A stretch of 64,000 nt of DNA, taken from contig NZ_CP071795.1 of NCBI RefSeq assembly GCF_017498485.1, positions 3,013,501-3,077,500 of the forward strand, read 5' to 3'. The stretch comes from Polaribacter batillariae. GTDB taxonomy: Bacteria > Bacteroidota > Bacteroidia > Flavobacteriales > Flavobacteriaceae. This document shows, in pieces, positions 60,238 to 64,000 of the stretch (the first letter of the stretch is position 1; each line of letters opens with the position of its first letter). Made by a program: the position numbers and the translations under genes. The notes beneath the pieces are model-generated. The model saw nothing but the letters and a program-made list of their open reading frames with translations, had not been told where the DNA came from and did not search any database.

Positions 60238-60900
60238 CTACTCCTCCTCAAAAAAGTCGATTTTAGCCTCAAACTCTGGACTTAAAAATTCCTCTTTACT
60301 CATAAAATATTCCGAAGTAATAAATCTATAACCAACATCTTTTTTTTGTAATTCCCAAATAACGTCGTTTGCTTCCTCAAAAGCTTCATCTGCATTTAGT
60401 TGATGTCCAAACAAACGAATTACCACATTGTGGCTGTCTAAATTTTTAGCAAAACATTTTAAAACAATTTCTTTAGTAATTTTTTCATCGGCATTTGCTT
60501 TCGGTGTAATTTCAAAATCTACAATTGTTGCTTTTGTGTTTGGGAACTTCCCATTGTAAGCCTTGTATAATAACTGATTGATGTTAAAAAGCTGCTGGTG
60601 GAGTTCTATTTTAGGATATTCCTCAGAAATTTTATCAACCAACATCTCATAAGAAAGCGAATCGATTTGGCCCTTATTTAGGTGTTCAGACAATTTATAA
60701 TCCAACACAATAGCAGCAGCTTCAGGAGGCTCTTTATCTGAAATTGCCATAAAAAGCAATTCTCTTAACTCTTTAACCTCAGTAGTTTCTGTTCCAGGCA
60801 ATTCAAAACGTTCTAAAAGTTCTTTGTAATCATCAATATTCCAAGAATTTTCAAGTTCGTCAACTGTAGAAATTTTATGTATTTTTATAGCGTATTTCAT
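60238..60900 (-). CDS. hypothetical protein, acidic, 220 aa
   Basis: I do not recognise this family. The protein has no signal or membrane segment and is acidic, starting MKYAIKIHKISTVDELENSW and ending in FFEEE. PEAAAIVLDYKLSEHLNKGQ and IDSLSYEMLVDKI suggest a helical first half; later, IVLKCFAKNLDSHNVVIRLF is beta-like. It is convergent with the DinB-like gene and divergent from ligA. Codon use is like its neighbours, so it is likely a real gene of the core genome. Confidence 0.75.
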   Translation of the reverse strand: MKYAIKIHKISTVDELENSWNIDDYKELLERFELPGTETTEVKELRELLFMAISDKEPPEAAAIVLDYKLSEHLNKGQIDSLSYEMLVDKISEEYPKIELHQQLFNINQLLYKAYNGKFPNTKATIVDFEITPKANADEKITKEIVLKCFAKNLDSHNVVIRLFGHQLNADEAFEEANDVIWELQKKDVGYRFITSEYFMSKEEFLSPEFEAKIDFFEEE

Positions 60901-60952
60901 TTTTTTAATTCATTTTTGAATGAATATATAAAGTACAAAATTTCAACATTAA

Positions 60953-62974
<2,022 letters not shown>

Positions 62975-63049
62975 AAAGTAACTTTGGTATTCAATTTGCA
63001 TAAAATAATCAAGCCTTAGCAACCCAAATTTGTTGTTTGTTACCATAAA

Positions 63050-63790
63050 ATGATAAAAAAACTTCTATACATATATATAATGTCAATTTCGTTTCTCACT
63101 TTTTCACAAAGAAGAGAAGTAGATTCATTACCAAATAATATAAACGATTATGTTTTTGTAAAACCAGGCGACACACTAACAATCGAATTAAATGAATTTG
63201 CACTATTGCCAAAACACAAATTTAAATCTAGAGACGATATTCGTTACTATTTATGGTTTAGAAAAAAAGTCCAAAAAGCATACCCATACGCAAAATTAGC
63301 ATCAGAAAGGTTAGACACTTTAAACGCAAGACTAAAAAAAATAGACTCTAAAAGAAAAAGAAGAAAATACACAAAACTCGTTCAAAAATATATCGAAGGC
63401 GAATTCACAGACCAAATGAAAAAGATGACCACCACAGAAGGTCGAATATTAATCAAGCTCATCCATCGCCAAACAGGCAAAACCGCTTTCGACAATATAA
63501 AAGGACTTAGAAGCGGCTGGAAAGCATTTTGGTACAACACCACAGCAAATCTTTTCAAACTATCATTAAAAACAGAATACCATCCAGAATCTGTTAACGA
63601 AGATTATTTAATCGAAGACATTCTCCAAAGATCTTTCCAAGATGGCGTGTTAAAATCACAAAAATCCAAACTCGACTACGACTTCCCTTTAATTATACTA
63701 AAAAAGAAAGGAGAAATAAATGTAGAAGAATACAAGAAAATGTTTGCCAAAATGCGCAAAAAAGGAAAAATTAGAAAGAAAAAGAATTAA
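63050..63790 (+). CDS. DUF4294 family protein
   Basis: The 246-aa secreted protein starts with a signal peptide (LLYIYIMSISFLTFSQ) and has RDDIRYYLWFRKKVQKAYPY and EGRILIKLIHRQTGKTAFDN, the conserved blocks of DUF4294, plus a very basic C-terminus. The family is restricted to Bacteroidota and its function is unknown. A TAnnTTTG match (TAACTTTG, 62979-62986) lies 64 bp upstream. Basic composition with many Lys suggests contact with nucleic acid or envelope polymers, which is inference. Confidence 0.85.
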   Translation: MIKKLLYIYIMSISFLTFSQRREVDSLPNNINDYVFVKPGDTLTIELNEFALLPKHKFKSRDDIRYYLWFRKKVQKAYPYAKLASERLDTLNARLKKIDSKRKRRKYTKLVQKYIEGEFTDQMKKMTTTEGRILIKLIHRQTGKTAFDNIKGLRSGWKAFWYNTTANLFKLSLKTEYHPESVNEDYLIEDILQRSFQDGVLKSQKSKLDYDFPLIILKKKGEINVEEYKKMFAKMRKKGKIRKKKN

Positions 63791-63799
63791 TTTTTTCAT

Positions 63800-63906
63800 G
63801 GTGTTCCCGCTCGAAAAATCGCGGTCGGGCTTTCCGCACTCGCTTTTTATTTGCTTTTAGGGGCAAATAAAAGAGCTCAAACAAATGCTGCAATCCCTAA
63901 CACGAG
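63800..63906. repeat. dispersed flavobacterial repeat (type D), copy 2
   Basis: GGGCTTTCCGCACTCGCTTT, an inner hairpin (ATTTGCTTTTAGGGGCAAAT) and AAAGAGCTCAAACAAATGCT followed by GCAATCCCTAA. It matches copy 1 at 59344-59425 in both flanks of the hairpin. No gene is seen in 63791-64000. Confidence 0.7.
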
Positions 63907-64000
63907 CCTTCCTATAAGCTATGTGCAGTAGTAAAAAGCGTTGGTAATTACTTAAAATGGGCAAATTTGTGTCATTCTTGTCTTAAGATAATTTCACAGA

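Overview
The window is AT-rich chromosomal DNA from a member of the Bacteroidota, most likely a marine Flavobacteriaceae (Polaribacter/Tenacibaculum-like; the genus is inference). Signs are a type IX secretion sorting domain (49.1-49.4 kb), two tandem SusC-like TonB-dependent receptors, a Rho factor with a long Lys/Asn-rich N-terminal extension, Bacteroidota-specific families (DUF4293, DUF4294, the Bacteroidota form of LptC), -7 boxes of the TAnnTTTG type, and several short palindromic intergenic repeat families.

Region 1 (1-14.4 kb) is accessory DNA. A gene truncated by the window edge is followed by a six-gene operon (582-10166): C5 cytosine methyltransferase, HTH/DUF3883 nuclease-like protein, MORC/MutL-like GHKL ATPase, Z1-domain superfamily II helicase, PF14390-type PD-(D/E)XK protein and AIPR protein. 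This is a complete MORC/Z1-type restriction-modification (anti-phage) system; four of the five internal junctions overlap. Next comes a scrap-yard of insertion sequences: an IS256-family remnant, an IS630-family remnant inside it, and an apparently complete IS630-family element with a -1 frameshift at an A7 run. That element abuts a truncated small membrane-protein gene, the third member of a module (251-aa protein, DUF5675 protein, holin-like protein). A 67-aa putative DNA-binding protein diverges from the module. The accessory DNA lies against the 3' end of a tRNA-Phe gene, the classic position for an integrated island.

Region 2 (14.5-24.5 kb) is core envelope biology: coaX, an outer-membrane protein, a TPR protein, lptC, a small membrane protein, a CNNM/CorC-like protein and a PpiD/SurA-like foldase, all on +, converging on rho. 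The ppiD-rho gap (549 bp) is made of nested inverted repeats and terminators.

Region 3 (24.6-34.5 kb) holds a DUF4293 membrane protein; a two-component locus (LuxR-type response regulator, repeat-containing lipoprotein, TPR histidine kinase) preceded by two tandem palindromes spaced exactly 22 bp; a YfcE-type phosphoesterase, truA, an MsbA-like ABC exporter, an SDR, a GNAT acetyltransferase and a zinc metallopeptidase.

Region 4 (34.5-47.7 kb) is rich in glycan functions: a PNGase F-like lipoprotein, a GH20 hexosaminidase, htpG, fabH, a sulfatase broken by a frameshift, and two tandem TonB-dependent receptors. Region 5 (47.8-64 kb) carries a CoA-binding protein, the pyrR-pyrB-STAS-like-orphan T9SS CTD-rnz operon, a TPR protein, sodC, ppk2, a DnaQ/ExoX-like exonuclease, a GH3/beta-lactamase fusion, a DinB-like protein, ligA, a DUF4294 protein and many palindromic repeats.
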